Of a stretch of DNA of 64,000 bases, positions 55,979 to 64,000 are shown piece after piece; position 1 is the stretch's first letter, and each line of letters starts with the position of its first letter. The notes beneath the pieces are model-generated. The model was not told the DNA's origin, searched no databases, and was given only the letters and a program-made list of their open reading frames with translations. Where the stretch lies: the NCBI RefSeq assembly GCF_026283945.1, contig NZ_JAPDPC010000001.1, forward strand, positions 2,914,001-2,978,000, read 5' to 3'. The DNA is from Dyella humicola. Its GTDB lineage: Bacteria; Pseudomonadota; Gammaproteobacteria; Xanthomonadales; Rhodanobacteraceae. A program made the translations under genes and the position numbers.

Positions 55979-57631
55979 TCAGTTGCGTTCGTGCTGTTTC
56001 GTGCGACGTTCGTGGATCGCCTCGATCAACGCGCGCGTGGCGGAATCGAATGATTCCGTATCGTCCAGGCTGCCATCCAGCGCCGGCAAAATTTGCCGTG
56101 CAATCGACTTGCCCAACTCGACGCCCCATTGGTCAAAGGCATTGATGCCCCACAGGTGACCGAGCATGAACACCTTGTGTTCGTACAGCGCGATCAAGGC
56201 ACCCAGGCTTTCAGGCGTCAGCGCATCGAGCATGATCACCGTGCTGGGGCGATCGCCCGGGAAGGTGCGCTGTGCCGCGAGTACACGGCGAGCCGACGCA
56301 TCACCGTCCTTGGCTTCCGCCAGTGCCTCATCGAAGGTCTTGCCCAGCGCCAAAGCCGCGGCCTGCGCCAGCAGGTTCGACAGCAGCGCGTCGTGATTGG
56401 CCTGCAAATCGTGCGCCGGCTTCACCACGCCGATGAATTCCAGCGGCACGACATCCGTGCCTTGGTGCAAAGCCTGGAAATAAGCGTGCTGCGCATTGGT
56501 GCCTACGCTGCCCCACACGACGGGCGAGGTAGATTGCGCTGCCGGCTGGCCCTGCGGCGTGACCTGCTTGCCCAGGCTCTCCATCTCAAGCTGCTGAAGG
56601 TAGGAGGTGAGATCGGTAAGCAGATCCGCATAGGGCACCACGGCACGACTGCCGCGGCCCTGGGAGTTGCGATTCCATAGCTCCACCAGGCTCAACAACA
56701 CGGGCAGGTTTTCATGCCAGGGCGCACTGCGGAAGTGGTCATCCACCTGAGCCGCACCGGCCAGCAAGGCACGAAAGTTGTACATGCCGATGGCCAGTGC
56801 CAACGACAAGCCGACGGCCGACCACAGTGAAAAGCGCCCGCCGACGAAGTCCCACATCGGATAGACCTGCGCCGCCGGCACGCCCCAGCTTTCCGCGGCG
56901 GCAACGTTTGCGCTCACGGCGAGGAAATGACGCGATACGGCGTTGGCGTCGCCGTCATAGGCGCGACTGATCCAGTCACGCAGCACGCCGCCATTGAGCA
57001 GGGTTTCCTGCGTCGTGAAGGTCTTGGAAACCACGATGACCAGGGTGCGCCTGGGATCGAGCGCGTGCATCAGCTCATAGGCCGACTGACCATCGACATT
57101 GGTCAGGAAGTGGCTGCGCAAGCCCGGCACGTGGAACGGCGCCAGCGCACGTACGGCCAGGCGCGGCCCCAGGTCGGAGCCGCCAATGCCGATGTTGACG
57201 ACATCGGTGATGCCGGGGGCGAGGCCGAAGCTGGAGGCATTCCCCTGCCCAACCGCCTGCACCAGGGCGCCGATACGCTGCAGCGTCCGCTCGATCTCTT
57301 CGAGCGCATCGCGCGGTGCTGGTGACGACAGCGTGGAGCCACTCGCGCGCAGCGCCGTATGCAGCACGGCACGCTGTTCGGAGGTATTGATCGGCGCGCC
57401 CGCGAACATGGCGTCGCGAGCCGCCTGCCAACCGCTGGCCTCGGCATGTGCGCCAAGCGCTTCCAACGCCGCGTCGTCCAACTTCTGGCGGCTCAAATCC
57501 AGCAGGATGGGCCCGGCCCGATGCCGCAAGCGCTTACCGCGCTTGGAGTCCTTCAGCAATTCACGCAAATGGGTGCGTGCAAGACGGTCGACGTGCTCTG
57601 CCAGAAAGGACGAACGGTGCTCGGACGACAT
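55979..57631 (-). CDS. pgi: Glucose-6-phosphate isomerase
   Basis: Interconverts glucose 6-phosphate and fructose 6-phosphate. 550 residues, normal length. Family signatures are seen: NIGIGGSDLGPR, VVSKTFTTQET, GGRFSLWSAVG and GINAFDQWGVELGK (contributing the catalytic Lys region). It follows panD in the same direction after a gap of about 110 bases and may have its own promoter. Confidence 0.97.
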   Translation of the reverse strand: MSSEHRSSFLAEHVDRLARTHLRELLKDSKRGKRLRHRAGPILLDLSRQKLDDAALEALGAHAEASGWQAARDAMFAGAPINTSEQRAVLHTALRASGSTLSSPAPRDALEEIERTLQRIGALVQAVGQGNASSFGLAPGITDVVNIGIGGSDLGPRLAVRALAPFHVPGLRSHFLTNVDGQSAYELMHALDPRRTLVIVVSKTFTTQETLLNGGVLRDWISRAYDGDANAVSRHFLAVSANVAAAESWGVPAAQVYPMWDFVGGRFSLWSAVGLSLALAIGMYNFRALLAGAAQVDDHFRSAPWHENLPVLLSLVELWNRNSQGRGSRAVVPYADLLTDLTSYLQQLEMESLGKQVTPQGQPAAQSTSPVVWGSVGTNAQHAYFQALHQGTDVVPLEFIGVVKPAHDLQANHDALLSNLLAQAAALALGKTFDEALAEAKDGDASARRVLAAQRTFPGDRPSTVIMLDALTPESLGALIALYEHKVFMLGHLWGINAFDQWGVELGKSIARQILPALDGSLDDTESFDSATRALIEAIHERRTKQHERN

Positions 57632-57745
57632 GGGCTCTCATGCATGACGGGAGGGAACCCCGATCTTACGCAGCTCCCAGCCCCGGATGCCAGCCTGAAT
57701 GTTGCACCGCGGTCACACCCAGCCCATCAGCCAGGGCGCGGCTAT

Positions 57746-58132
57746 TCAGGCCGCGACCATCTGCTTCGGAATCGAGCGGTTGGTATGCGAAATGCGGTTG
57801 TCGGCATCCACGTAGACCAGGGTCGGCTGGAACTGCTCGACTTCGGCCTCGGACATCTGCGCGAACGCGGCAATGATGATCAGGTCGCCCGGCTGGGCGC
57901 GGTGGGCCGCACTGCCGTTGACCGAAATGATGCCGGAACCCTCTTCGGCACGCAGCGCGTAAGTGACGAAGCGCTTGCCGTTGTTGATATTCCACGCATG
58001 GATCTGCTCGTACTCGCGGATGCCGGAGGCATCGAGCAGCAGGCCGTCGATAGCGATGGAGCCTTCGTAATGGAGCTCGGCGTGAGTCACCGTCGCACGG
58101 TGGATCTTGGCCTTGAGCAAATTCAGATTCAT
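57746..58132 (-). CDS. panD: Aspartate 1-decarboxylase (PanD)
   Basis: Makes beta-alanine for pantothenate. 128 residues. The self-cleavage site Gly24-Ser25 (YEGSIAID) yields the pyruvoyl cofactor. Lys9 and Tyr22 of the active site are visible in [19 protein letters not shown] by parts. It is the third pan gene in the order panB-panC-panD. Confidence 0.97.
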   Translation of the reverse strand: MNLNLLKAKIHRATVTHAELHYEGSIAIDGLLLDASGIREYEQIHAWNINNGKRFVTYALRAEEGSGIISVNGSAAHRAQPGDLIIIAAFAQMSEAEVEQFQPTLVYVDADNRISHTNRSIPKQMVAA

Positions 58133-58246
58133 GACTTCGTTTCCGGCAGGTACAGCCCGCGTAGCGGGATATTATCCAGCCGGGCAACGCCGCATCGCAA
58201 CATTGCGCGCGGGCTACCCTGGCTTTCGAGGGCTATATGGGGACGC

Positions 58247-59092
58247 TCAGTCGAACGGCAAGTTGTCGATCAGGCGGGTCTGGCCCAGCCGGGCCGCGAT
58301 CAGGGCGACCAGGCCCACACGCTCGCCATCGGCGGGTTCGGCCAGGTCCTCGATGCGGCGGATGGCCGCATAGTCCGGATCGAAGCCGGCCCGCGCCAGC
58401 TTGGACGCCGCCGCCTGCTCCACCACCGTACGGGCGTGGCCCTTGGCGATCAGGTCGCGCATCTGCTGCAACGTGGCATAGACCTGCGGCGCCAGCGTGC
58501 GCTCCGCGGTCGACAGGTACTGGTTGCGGGAACTGAGCGCCAGGCCGTCGTCGGCGCGCAGCGTCGGCGCCCCCATGATCTTCACCGGTAGCGACATGTC
58601 GCGCACCATGCGCTCGATCACCTTGAGCTGCTGGAAGTCCTTCTGGCCAAACACGGCAAGATCGGGTTGGACCAGGTTGAACAGCTTGCAGACTACCGTC
58701 GCCACCCCATCGAAGTGCCCGGGGCGATGCGCTCCCTCCAGCGTCTCGGTGAGCTGGGGCACGTGAATACTTACGCTGTTCTGCGCACCGAACGGGTACA
58801 GGGTGGCCACTTCCGGCGCGAACAGCAGGTCGCACTCATGCTCGGCCAGTCCGCCCTGGTCCTGCACGAGCGTGCGCGGATAACGCTCGAAGTCCTCATT
58901 CGGGCCGAACTGGGTGGGATTGACGAACACGCTGGCGACCACCCGATCGGCGCGGGCGCGGGCCAGCTTGATCAAGGAGTGGTGGCCGGCGTGCAGGTTG
59001 CCCATGGTGGGCACGAAACCCACCGTCAGGCCCTGCCCGCGCCAGCCGCGGATCATGGCGCGCAGTGCCGCGGCGTCTTGCACAGTCTGCAT
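58247..59092 (-). CDS. panC: Pantothenate synthetase (PanC)
   Basis: ATP-dependent ligase joining pantoate and beta-alanine. 281 residues with PTMGNLHAGHHSL near the N-terminus (HIGH-like ATP site), VFVNPTQF, GQKDFQQL and LALSSRNQYL (KMSKS-like). It lies between panB and panD. Confidence 0.97.
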   Translation of the reverse strand: MQTVQDAAALRAMIRGWRGQGLTVGFVPTMGNLHAGHHSLIKLARARADRVVASVFVNPTQFGPNEDFERYPRTLVQDQGGLAEHECDLLFAPEVATLYPFGAQNSVSIHVPQLTETLEGAHRPGHFDGVATVVCKLFNLVQPDLAVFGQKDFQQLKVIERMVRDMSLPVKIMGAPTLRADDGLALSSRNQYLSTAERTLAPQVYATLQQMRDLIAKGHARTVVEQAAASKLARAGFDPDYAAIRRIEDLAEPADGERVGLVALIAARLGQTRLIDNLPFD

Positions 59093-59121
59093 GGTTGCTC
59101 TGCTCTAGGGGTGCTCTGGCT

Positions 59122-59952
59122 TCATTCGAAGCAGTGTTCAGGGGCCGGGAAGGCGCCGCTGCGCACATCCTCGGCGTAGGCGGCGATGGCCTTGGCCACC
59201 GAATCGCGTCCTGCGAGGAAATCCTTGCTGAACTTCGGACGCTTGCCCGGCGTGATGCCCAGCATGTCCTGCAGCACCAGCACCTGGCCGTCGCAGTGCG
59301 GGCCGGCACCGATGCCGATGGTGGGGATGGACACGGCGCGGGTAATGCGCTCGCCCAAGGCCGTCGGGATACCTTCGAGCACCAGCAGGGCTGCACCTGC
59401 GGCCTCCACCGCCTGCGCCTGCGCCACCATGTGGTCGGCCGCCTCCTGCTCGCGCCCCTGGATGCGGAAGCCACCAAACTTGTGCACCGATTGCGGCGTC
59501 AGACCCAGATGCGCGCACACCGGAATCGCTCGTTCCACCAGGGCCTCGATGGCCTCGAGGATATGTGGCGAGGCGCCCTCGATCTTGACCATGGCCGCGC
59601 CGCCCTCGCTCACCAGTTGGGCGGCGGCCTCAAGTGCATGAGCCACATCGCGATCGGCCATGAACGGCATGTCCGCCACCAGCAGGGTCGAGGCAAGGCC
59701 ACGCGCCACGATACTGGTGTGATAGACCATGTGATCGAGCGTCACCGGCAAGGTGCTCGAATGCCCCTGGATCACCATGCCCAGCGAATCGCCGACCAGG
59801 GCGATATCGATGCCAGCCAGTTCCAGCTGAGTCGCAAACGTGGCGTCATACGCAGTGAGCATGACGATGCGACGACCTTCCGCCTTCATCGCACGCAACG
59901 ACGGCACGGTGACCGGCTTGCGCGTGGGTGCGTTCGCTTTTTGCGCGTACAC
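59122..59952 (-). CDS. panB: 3-methyl-2-oxobutanoate hydroxymethyltransferase (PanB)
   Basis: First committed step of pantothenate synthesis, 276 residues. It has MLTAYDATFA, ALVGDSLGMV with the Mg-binding Asp, VKIEGA, and the catalytic HLGLTPQSVHKFGG region. The start codon is GTG with GAGGAA just upstream. It is first of panBCD and follows folK. Confidence 0.97.
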   Translation of the reverse strand: MYAQKANAPTRKPVTVPSLRAMKAEGRRIVMLTAYDATFATQLELAGIDIALVGDSLGMVIQGHSSTLPVTLDHMVYHTSIVARGLASTLLVADMPFMADRDVAHALEAAAQLVSEGGAAMVKIEGASPHILEAIEALVERAIPVCAHLGLTPQSVHKFGGFRIQGREQEAADHMVAQAQAVEAAGAALLVLEGIPTALGERITRAVSIPTIGIGAGPHCDGQVLVLQDMLGITPGKRPKFSKDFLAGRDSVAKAIAAYAEDVRSGAFPAPEHCFE

Positions 59953-60008
59953 AACAGTTCCTCAGAGCGGAAATGGACGCCGATTATCCCGCGCTCGACG
60001 TGAAAGGC

Positions 60009-60491
60009 TCAAGGCAGTCGCTCACATCCGGCGACGTCCAGAGCAGCGAGCAGATCCATCACCCGCCCTTGCCCGGGCAAAACAAGGTCCGGTGCAAGAT
60101 CATGCAGGGGCAGCAGCACAAACGCGCGCTCGTGGATGCGCGGGTGCGGCAGGCTGAGGCGCTCGTCCGACATGACCATGGCGTCCATATGCAACACGTC
60201 CAGATCAAGCGTACGCGGGCCCCAACGCTCACCGTCGCGCACCCGCCCCGCGGCTCGCTCAATCGCCAGCAGTGCGTTCAGCAGCTCATGCGGCGCCAGC
60301 GTCGTCTCGACCAGCGCCACGGCATTGACGAACGACGGCTGATCCAGCACACCCCACGGCGGCGTGCGGTAGAGCTGCGAGCGCGCGATCAGCTGCGTGC
60401 CGGGCAAGCTCGCCAGCGCGTCAAAGGCGGACAGCACCTGTGCACGCGCATCACCCAGATTGCTGCCCAGCGCGATAAAAGCTTCGGTCAC
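60009..60491 (-). CDS. folK: HPPK, 2-amino-4-hydroxy-6-hydroxymethyldihydropteridine diphosphokinase
   Basis: Folate pathway pyrophosphokinase, 160 residues. IALGSNLGD at the N-terminus and RWGPRTLDLDVL in the middle form the ATP and Mg sites. The ATG overlaps the pcnB stop (ATGA). The pcnB-folK-panB order is conserved in many gammaproteobacteria. Confidence 0.97.
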   Translation of the reverse strand: MTEAFIALGSNLGDARAQVLSAFDALASLPGTQLIARSQLYRTPPWGVLDQPSFVNAVALVETTLAPHELLNALLAIERAAGRVRDGERWGPRTLDLDVLHMDAMVMSDERLSLPHPRIHERAFVLLPLHDLAPDLVLPGQGRVMDLLAALDVAGCERLP

Positions 60492-61936
60492 ACCGAATCC
60501 GATTTATGACCCGACTTACCCGCGGGCTTGCGGCGTCGGCGCTTACGCGGCTTCGCGGCGGCGGCAGCGGGTTCACTTGCGTTGCCCTGCGGTACGCCCG
60601 CCAACGCGGCGGCAAGCGTCTCATGGGGCAATTGCTGCGCATGCGCCCACCACTGTCCCAGCTCGTTGATCGCAGGCGACTCCGCCGCGCGCAACAACAG
60701 GAAATCGAAGGCTGCGCGAAAGCGCGGATGCGTCATCAGGCGGAAAACACGCTTGCGCTGGACCTGTTCAAAACGCGGCTGCAGCGCCCAGATTTCTTCC
60801 ATGGTGAGGGTGAAACGGCGAGGTATCGCCACCCGCTGGCATTGCTCTGCCACAACCTGTGCTGCCGCACGATCCCACGCTGCCGTGCTTTCCATGCCAT
60901 TGGTGATCCAGGTGTGCGCGAGATCGCGCACTTCACCCCACAACAGCACAGCGAACAGGAAAGCCGGGGTAACCGATTTGCCTTCGGCAAGACGCGCGTC
61001 AGTATTGGCGAGCCCCTGCTCGACCAAGGCGCGCAACGCCTTGTCGCCCCGCTTGAGCGCACGCGCCGTCGCCGGAAACATGAACTTCAACAGCCCGGTC
61101 TGCTCCAACATGTGGAAGCTCTTGAGCCCGTGCCCGGCCAGGAACAGCTTGAGCGACTCGTCGAACAGGCGCGCTGGCGCAGCATCGGCCAAGAGCGGGC
61201 CCAGCTCGACGAACGGCGCCGATGCGGCGGCATCAATGCGGAAATTGAGCTTGGCGGCGAGACGAACGGCACGCAGCATGCGCACCGGATCTTCGCGGTA
61301 GCGGGTGGATGGGTCACCGATCAGATGCAGCACGCGATTCTCCACGTCCGGCATGCCGCCGACGTAATCGCGCACCGAGAAATCGCTGATGTCGTAATAA
61401 AGCGCATTGACGCGGAAGTCGCGACGTATCGCATCCTCCTCGATGCTGCCCCACACGTTGTCGCGCACGATGCGGCCATCGACGATGTGGCGATCGCCTT
61501 CGCTGGCGTCCTCTTCGCCGGTGCCGCGGAATGTGGCCACCTCGATGATCTCGGGCCCGTACACCACATGGGCGAGGCGGAAACGACGCCCGATCAGGCG
61601 CGAGTTCCGGAATAGCTTCTTCACTTCTTCCGGCGTGGCGTTGGTGGCGACGTCGAAATCCTTGGGGTGCCCACCAAGCAGGAGATCGCGCACGGCACCG
61701 CCAACCAGATAGGCCTGATAGCCGGCTTCATTGAGGCGATACAGAACGCGCAATGCTGCCTTGCTGATGTTCTTGCGCGAAATCACGTGTTGCTCGCGCG
61801 GAATGATGCGCAATGCAGCCGTGGCGTTGGTCCTTGCGTCGTGATTCAAGCGGTGTGGATCCTTGCGGCGCGTGGCGCCATTCAAAGCGATCAGTCGCGG
61901 CGCCAGGCGCCGCCTCCATGTCCACCATGGCTGCAT
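60488..61936 (-). CDS. pcnB: Poly(A) polymerase I
   Basis: Adds poly(A) tails that promote RNA decay. The nucleotidyltransferase site YLVGGAVRDLLLG...KDFDVATNA is preceded by the PcnB-specific IPREQHVISRKNIS and followed by KKLFRNSRLIGRRFRLAHV. The C-terminus is an Arg/Lys-rich tail (AAKPRKRRRRKPAG), also typical of PcnB rather than CCA-adding enzyme. The start is uncertain: the conserved part begins about 45 residues after the ATG used here, the frame is open up to a TTG at 62002, and TTG codons nearer the conserved region are possible. E. coli pcnB uses a non-ATG start. Confidence 0.9.
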   Translation of the reverse strand: MQPWWTWRRRLAPRLIALNGATRRKDPHRLNHDARTNATAALRIIPREQHVISRKNISKAALRVLYRLNEAGYQAYLVGGAVRDLLLGGHPKDFDVATNATPEEVKKLFRNSRLIGRRFRLAHVVYGPEIIEVATFRGTGEEDASEGDRHIVDGRIVRDNVWGSIEEDAIRRDFRVNALYYDISDFSVRDYVGGMPDVENRVLHLIGDPSTRYREDPVRMLRAVRLAAKLNFRIDAAASAPFVELGPLLADAAPARLFDESLKLFLAGHGLKSFHMLEQTGLLKFMFPATARALKRGDKALRALVEQGLANTDARLAEGKSVTPAFLFAVLLWGEVRDLAHTWITNGMESTAAWDRAAAQVVAEQCQRVAIPRRFTLTMEEIWALQPRFEQVQRKRVFRLMTHPRFRAAFDFLLLRAAESPAINELGQWWAHAQQLPHETLAAALAGVPQGNASEPAAAAAKPRKRRRRKPAGKSGHKSDSV

Positions 61937-61986
61937 GGACCAGGTGGAATCGTTCCTCACGGCGGGACAAAAGTCGTCCTCGGGCA

Positions 61987-62014
61987 TTGCCGGGCGAAAC
62001 AATTCCGATATACT
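61987..62014 (+). promoter_or_regulatory. Promoter of tRNA-Glu and the downstream ferredoxin
   Basis: -35 TTGCCG, a 16-base spacer and -10 TATACT, followed by a GC-rich AGCGCGC discriminator, as at stringently controlled stable RNA promoters. The tRNA begins 20 bases after the -10. Confidence 0.75.
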
Positions 62015-62034
62015 AGCGCGCTCCGGTGCATTTC

Positions 62035-62110
62035 GCTCCCTTCGTCTAGTGGCCTAGGACACCGCCCTCTCAAGGCGGGAACACGAGTTCGAACCTCGTA
62101 GGGAGCGCCA
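62035..62110 (+). tRNA. tRNA-Glu (CUC anticodon)
   Basis: A 76-base cloverleaf with encoded CCA. Acceptor GCTCCCT pairs with AGGGAGC. The anticodon stem CCGCC/GGCGG encloses CTCTCAA, giving anticodon CUC for GAG codons. The T-arm has GAGTTCGAACCTC. The 48-base gap to the ferredoxin has no terminator, so the two may be co-transcribed. Confidence 0.97.
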
Positions 62111-62158
62111 CTTCCGGCCTGGCACGGGCCCCGGCTTCCAGAACAGGCGCGCGACAGC

Positions 62159-62482
62159 ATGACCTTTGTCGTCACCGATAACTGCATCAAGTGCAAATAC
62201 ACCGATTGCGTCGAGGTTTGCCCTGTCGACGCATTCCACGAGGGTCCCAACTTCCTCGTGATCAATCCGGACGAGTGCATCGACTGCACCCTATGTGAGC
62301 CGGAATGCCCGATCAATGCCATTTACCCCGAGGACGACGTGCCTGCCGGGCAGGAATCCTTCGTGGCGCTGAACGCGGATCTGGCCAAGAGCTGGCCGGT
62401 GATCACCGAGCGCAAGGATGGCCTGGCGGACGCCAAGGACTGGGAAAACAAACCCGGCAAACTCGACCTGCTCGAGCGCTGA
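62159..62482 (+). CDS. fdxA: 7Fe ferredoxin, second copy
   Basis: A 107-residue 7Fe ferredoxin with cluster cysteines 9, 17 and 50 ([3Fe-4S]) and 21, 40, 43 and 46 ([4Fe-4S]). It differs from the copy at 1306-1629 at position 25, where Ala replaces Cys, and it is more acidic between the clusters and the C-terminus. It lies directly behind tRNA-Glu with no promoter of its own visible, so it is probably constitutive, unlike the Anr-box copy. Confidence 0.94.
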   Translation: MTFVVTDNCIKCKYTDCVEVCPVDAFHEGPNFLVINPDECIDCTLCEPECPINAIYPEDDVPAGQESFVALNADLAKSWPVITERKDGLADAKDWENKPGKLDLLER

Positions 62483-62534
62483 AAGTCCCGCCCCGGTTCT
62501 GGGCAGCTGCGCAAAAACCGCTAGCCAGATAGAA

Positions 62535-62560
62535 AAAACGCCGCCCAAGGGCGGCGTTTT
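62535..62560. terminator. Bidirectional terminator between ferredoxin and bamC
   Basis: AAAACGCCGCCC and GGGCGGCGTTTT form a 12-base-pair stem with T-tracts on both strands, placed between convergent genes. Confidence 0.88.
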
Positions 62561-62580
62561 CTTTGCTGCGCGTGCGCTAC

Positions 62581-63174
62581 TCAGGTGCCGCCAAGGCGCG
62601 ACTTGAGCGTATCGATCACCTTGGCCACCGCCGCAGCGTCGCCCTGGGCACGGACCTCGCTAGCCTTTTCGCCGCTGCCGCCGATGGTCAGCTGCACCTG
62701 ATGCGGGGCAGCGCCCGGCGCGTCGGCCGTCTGCTTCGACTTGCCATTGAACATGCTGCTGAAGAAACCCTTCTTGGCCGTCGGCTCATCCGAGGCCACC
62801 ACGCTCAAGGTGTAGGTATGCGCCGCATCGTCGTGAGCAACCACTTCGCCGATGTCGCCCTTCTCCAGCGCCTGGCCCACGCGACCGTAGGTGCTATCGA
62901 CATTGTCGTTCAGCACGAAGCCGTCGGCGATCGTGCCGCCGCTCTTGCCAATTCGGGCAGTCGCGCCATTGGAGGTCGGGTTGTTGGCGCCCGGCTCAGG
63001 AATGACCAACGCGGCACTCGTGGACGGCGTATCCAGGCCCGGCGGGATTTCCAGCGGCGACTCCTGCTTGGCCGCTTCCCAGGCCTTGTGCGAACGGAAC
63101 ATGCCACAGCCGGAGAGCAGCAAGGCGGAAACGGCCAAAACCGGCAAGGCCACGACAAGCGGGGTTTTCTTCAT
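62581..63174 (-). CDS. bamC: BamC-like outer membrane assembly lipoprotein
   Basis: A 197-residue lipoprotein with a type II signal ending in LLSGC (Cys23). A Pro-rich stretch, SPLEIPPGLDTPS, matches the unstructured N-terminal part of BamC. One alpha/beta domain follows (about 85-197). E. coli BamC is much longer and has two such domains, so this is a short form. It lies directly downstream of dapA, as nlpB/bamC does in E. coli, which supports the call. Confidence 0.78.
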   Translation of the reverse strand: MKKTPLVVALPVLAVSALLLSGCGMFRSHKAWEAAKQESPLEIPPGLDTPSTSAALVIPEPGANNPTSNGATARIGKSGGTIADGFVLNDNVDSTYGRVGQALEKGDIGEVVAHDDAAHTYTLSVVASDEPTAKKGFFSSMFNGKSKQTADAPGAAPHQVQLTIGGSGEKASEVRAQGDAAAVAKVIDTLKSRLGGT

Positions 63175-63212
63175 GTAAGCAAATTCCGTAGGAGTATCAG
63201 TTGGCCAAAACG

Positions 63213-64000
63213 TCAGGCCGCATTCGCCAAGGATGCCAGACCCGCCAGCGCTTCGCGTAGTCGCGCGCGGTCAGGACCGTCTTCCAGTTCAACCAAGGGC
63301 AGACGTGGCGACGCCATACCCAGCCCCAGCGAGGGCAACCCAGCCTTCACCGCAATCGGGTTCGGCGCGCAATTGAGCGCCTCCACCAGCGGTGCCAGCA
63401 CTGCATCACAGCGCTGGGCCTCAAGCCGGTCGCCCGCCGTGGCCGCGTCGCACAACATACGAAACGCGCGAGGCACCAGATTGGCTACCACCGAGATAGT
63501 ACCAGCCGCCCCGGCCAACATGGCCTTGGCGGCCGTGCCGTCGTCACCGGACAGATAGACGAAATCCGGCCGCGCAAGTTCCGCACAGGCACGAATGCGC
63601 TCATCGGTGCTGACCGCTTCCTTGATCCCGACGATCGACGGATGCTCACGCAATACCGCCACGGTTTCCGGCAACAAGTCGCAGGCCGTGCGGGTGGGTA
63701 CGTTGTACAGCAGCACCGGCAGGCCGCCCTGCTCCGCCACTTCCACATAGTGCCGACGCAGACCTTCCTGGGTCGGTCGCACATAGTAAGGCGCCACCAC
63801 CAGCGCAGCATCGGCGCCCAGTGCCTTGGCTCGGCGGGTCAGCGTCACCGTCTTGGCCGTGCCCGCCTCGCCAGTACCTGCGATCACCACCATACGGCCC
63901 GCTACGCGCTCGACCGTGAAGGCAAGCAGACGCTCATATTCGTCGTGCTCAAGCATATGTGCCTCGCCCGTGGACCCGGCGACCACCACCCCTTCCGTGC
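63213..64000 (-). CDS. dapA: 4-hydroxy-tetrahydrodipicolinate synthase (DapA), 5' end outside window
   Basis: First committed step of lysine and meso-diaminopimelate synthesis. About 262 C-terminal residues are visible. GSTGEA near the visible N-terminus is the pyruvate-binding segment, LYNVPTRTACDL holds the catalytic Tyr, and GIKEA holds the Schiff-base Lys. The frame is still open at the window edge and the start lies beyond it. It is transcribed toward bamC with about 38 bases between them. Confidence 0.95.
   Translation of the reverse strand, partial: TEGVVVAGSTGEAHMLEHDEYERLLAFTVERVAGRMVVIAGTGEAGTAKTVTLTRRAKALGADAALVVAPYYVRPTQEGLRRHYVEVAEQGGLPVLLYNVPTRTACDLLPETVAVLREHPSIVGIKEAVSTDERIRACAELARPDFVYLSGDDGTAAKAMLAGAAGTISVVANLVPRAFRMLCDAATAGDRLEAQRCDAVLAPLVEALNCAPNPIAVKAGLPSLGLGMASPRLPLVELEDGPDRARLREALAGLASLANAA

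Overview
The window is GC-rich and densely coded. It looks like a chromosomal segment of a Xanthomonadales gammaproteobacterium, most likely Rhodanobacteraceae (Dyella/Rhodanobacter/Luteibacter type). That placement is inferred from gene order and protein character; no 16S gene is present. Almost everything is recognisable core genome. I see no phage, insertion sequence, CRISPR array or defence island.

Layout. 1-1278: 3' part of an FTR1-type iron permease. 1306-8531: a microaerobic respiration block with a 7Fe ferredoxin, the cbb3 oxidase operon ccoNOQP, a FixH-like small membrane protein, the copper ATPase CcoI and CcoS, and convergent to them an Anr/FNR-type oxygen sensor carrying all four cluster cysteines. 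Two FNR-type boxes lie between the ferredoxin and ccoN, so regulator and targets sit together. 8838-10117: two poorly characterised genes. 10118-10838: a gene-poor stretch with palindromes. 10839-19952: overlapping recC-recB-recD. 19971-27270: a type IV pilus minor pilin operon read leftward (pilV-pilW-pilX-pilY1-pilE-fimT). 27602-35028: tRNA-Thr, then the classical leftward series murJ-ribF-ileS-lspA-ispH. 35297: rpsT with a UUG start, followed by a triplicated terminator and a MITE-like inverted repeat. 35983-37831: rplU-rpmA-obgE. 37968-42305: an exported DUF2059 protein with a histone-H1-like tail, then uvrA and an acyl-CoA thioesterase. 42409-49064: a DUF4139 protein, two crotonase-family enzymes, the DUF1289-nudix-sseA operon, an FKBP isomerase and a DUF1684 protein. 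49138-55973: mutL, amiC, tsaE and nnr, with queG divergent, which is the enterobacterial order. 55979-61936: pcnB-folK-panB-panC-panD-pgi. 62035-62482: tRNA-Glu and a second 7Fe ferredoxin. 62581-64000: a BamC-like lipoprotein and the 3' part of dapA.

How the genes work together. The Anr regulator probably switches on the cbb3 oxidase, and perhaps a ferredoxin, when oxygen falls; CcoI and CcoS mature the oxidase. RecBCD, UvrA and MutL cover double-strand-break, excision and mismatch repair. The Pan enzymes make pantothenate. MurJ, LspA, AmiC and BamC serve the envelope, and the pilus operon supplies the priming and tip components of type IV pili.

The best leads are regulatory or structural rather than a new system: paired Anr boxes, -10 elements placed exactly six bases before the ATGs of nnr, queG and ribF (suggesting leaderless mRNAs), the tandem terminator array, a CcoI whose metal-binding cysteines are missing, a short pilV-upstream FNR-like palindrome, and the H1-like tail on an exported protein. 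I did not find a convincing undescribed multi-gene system.
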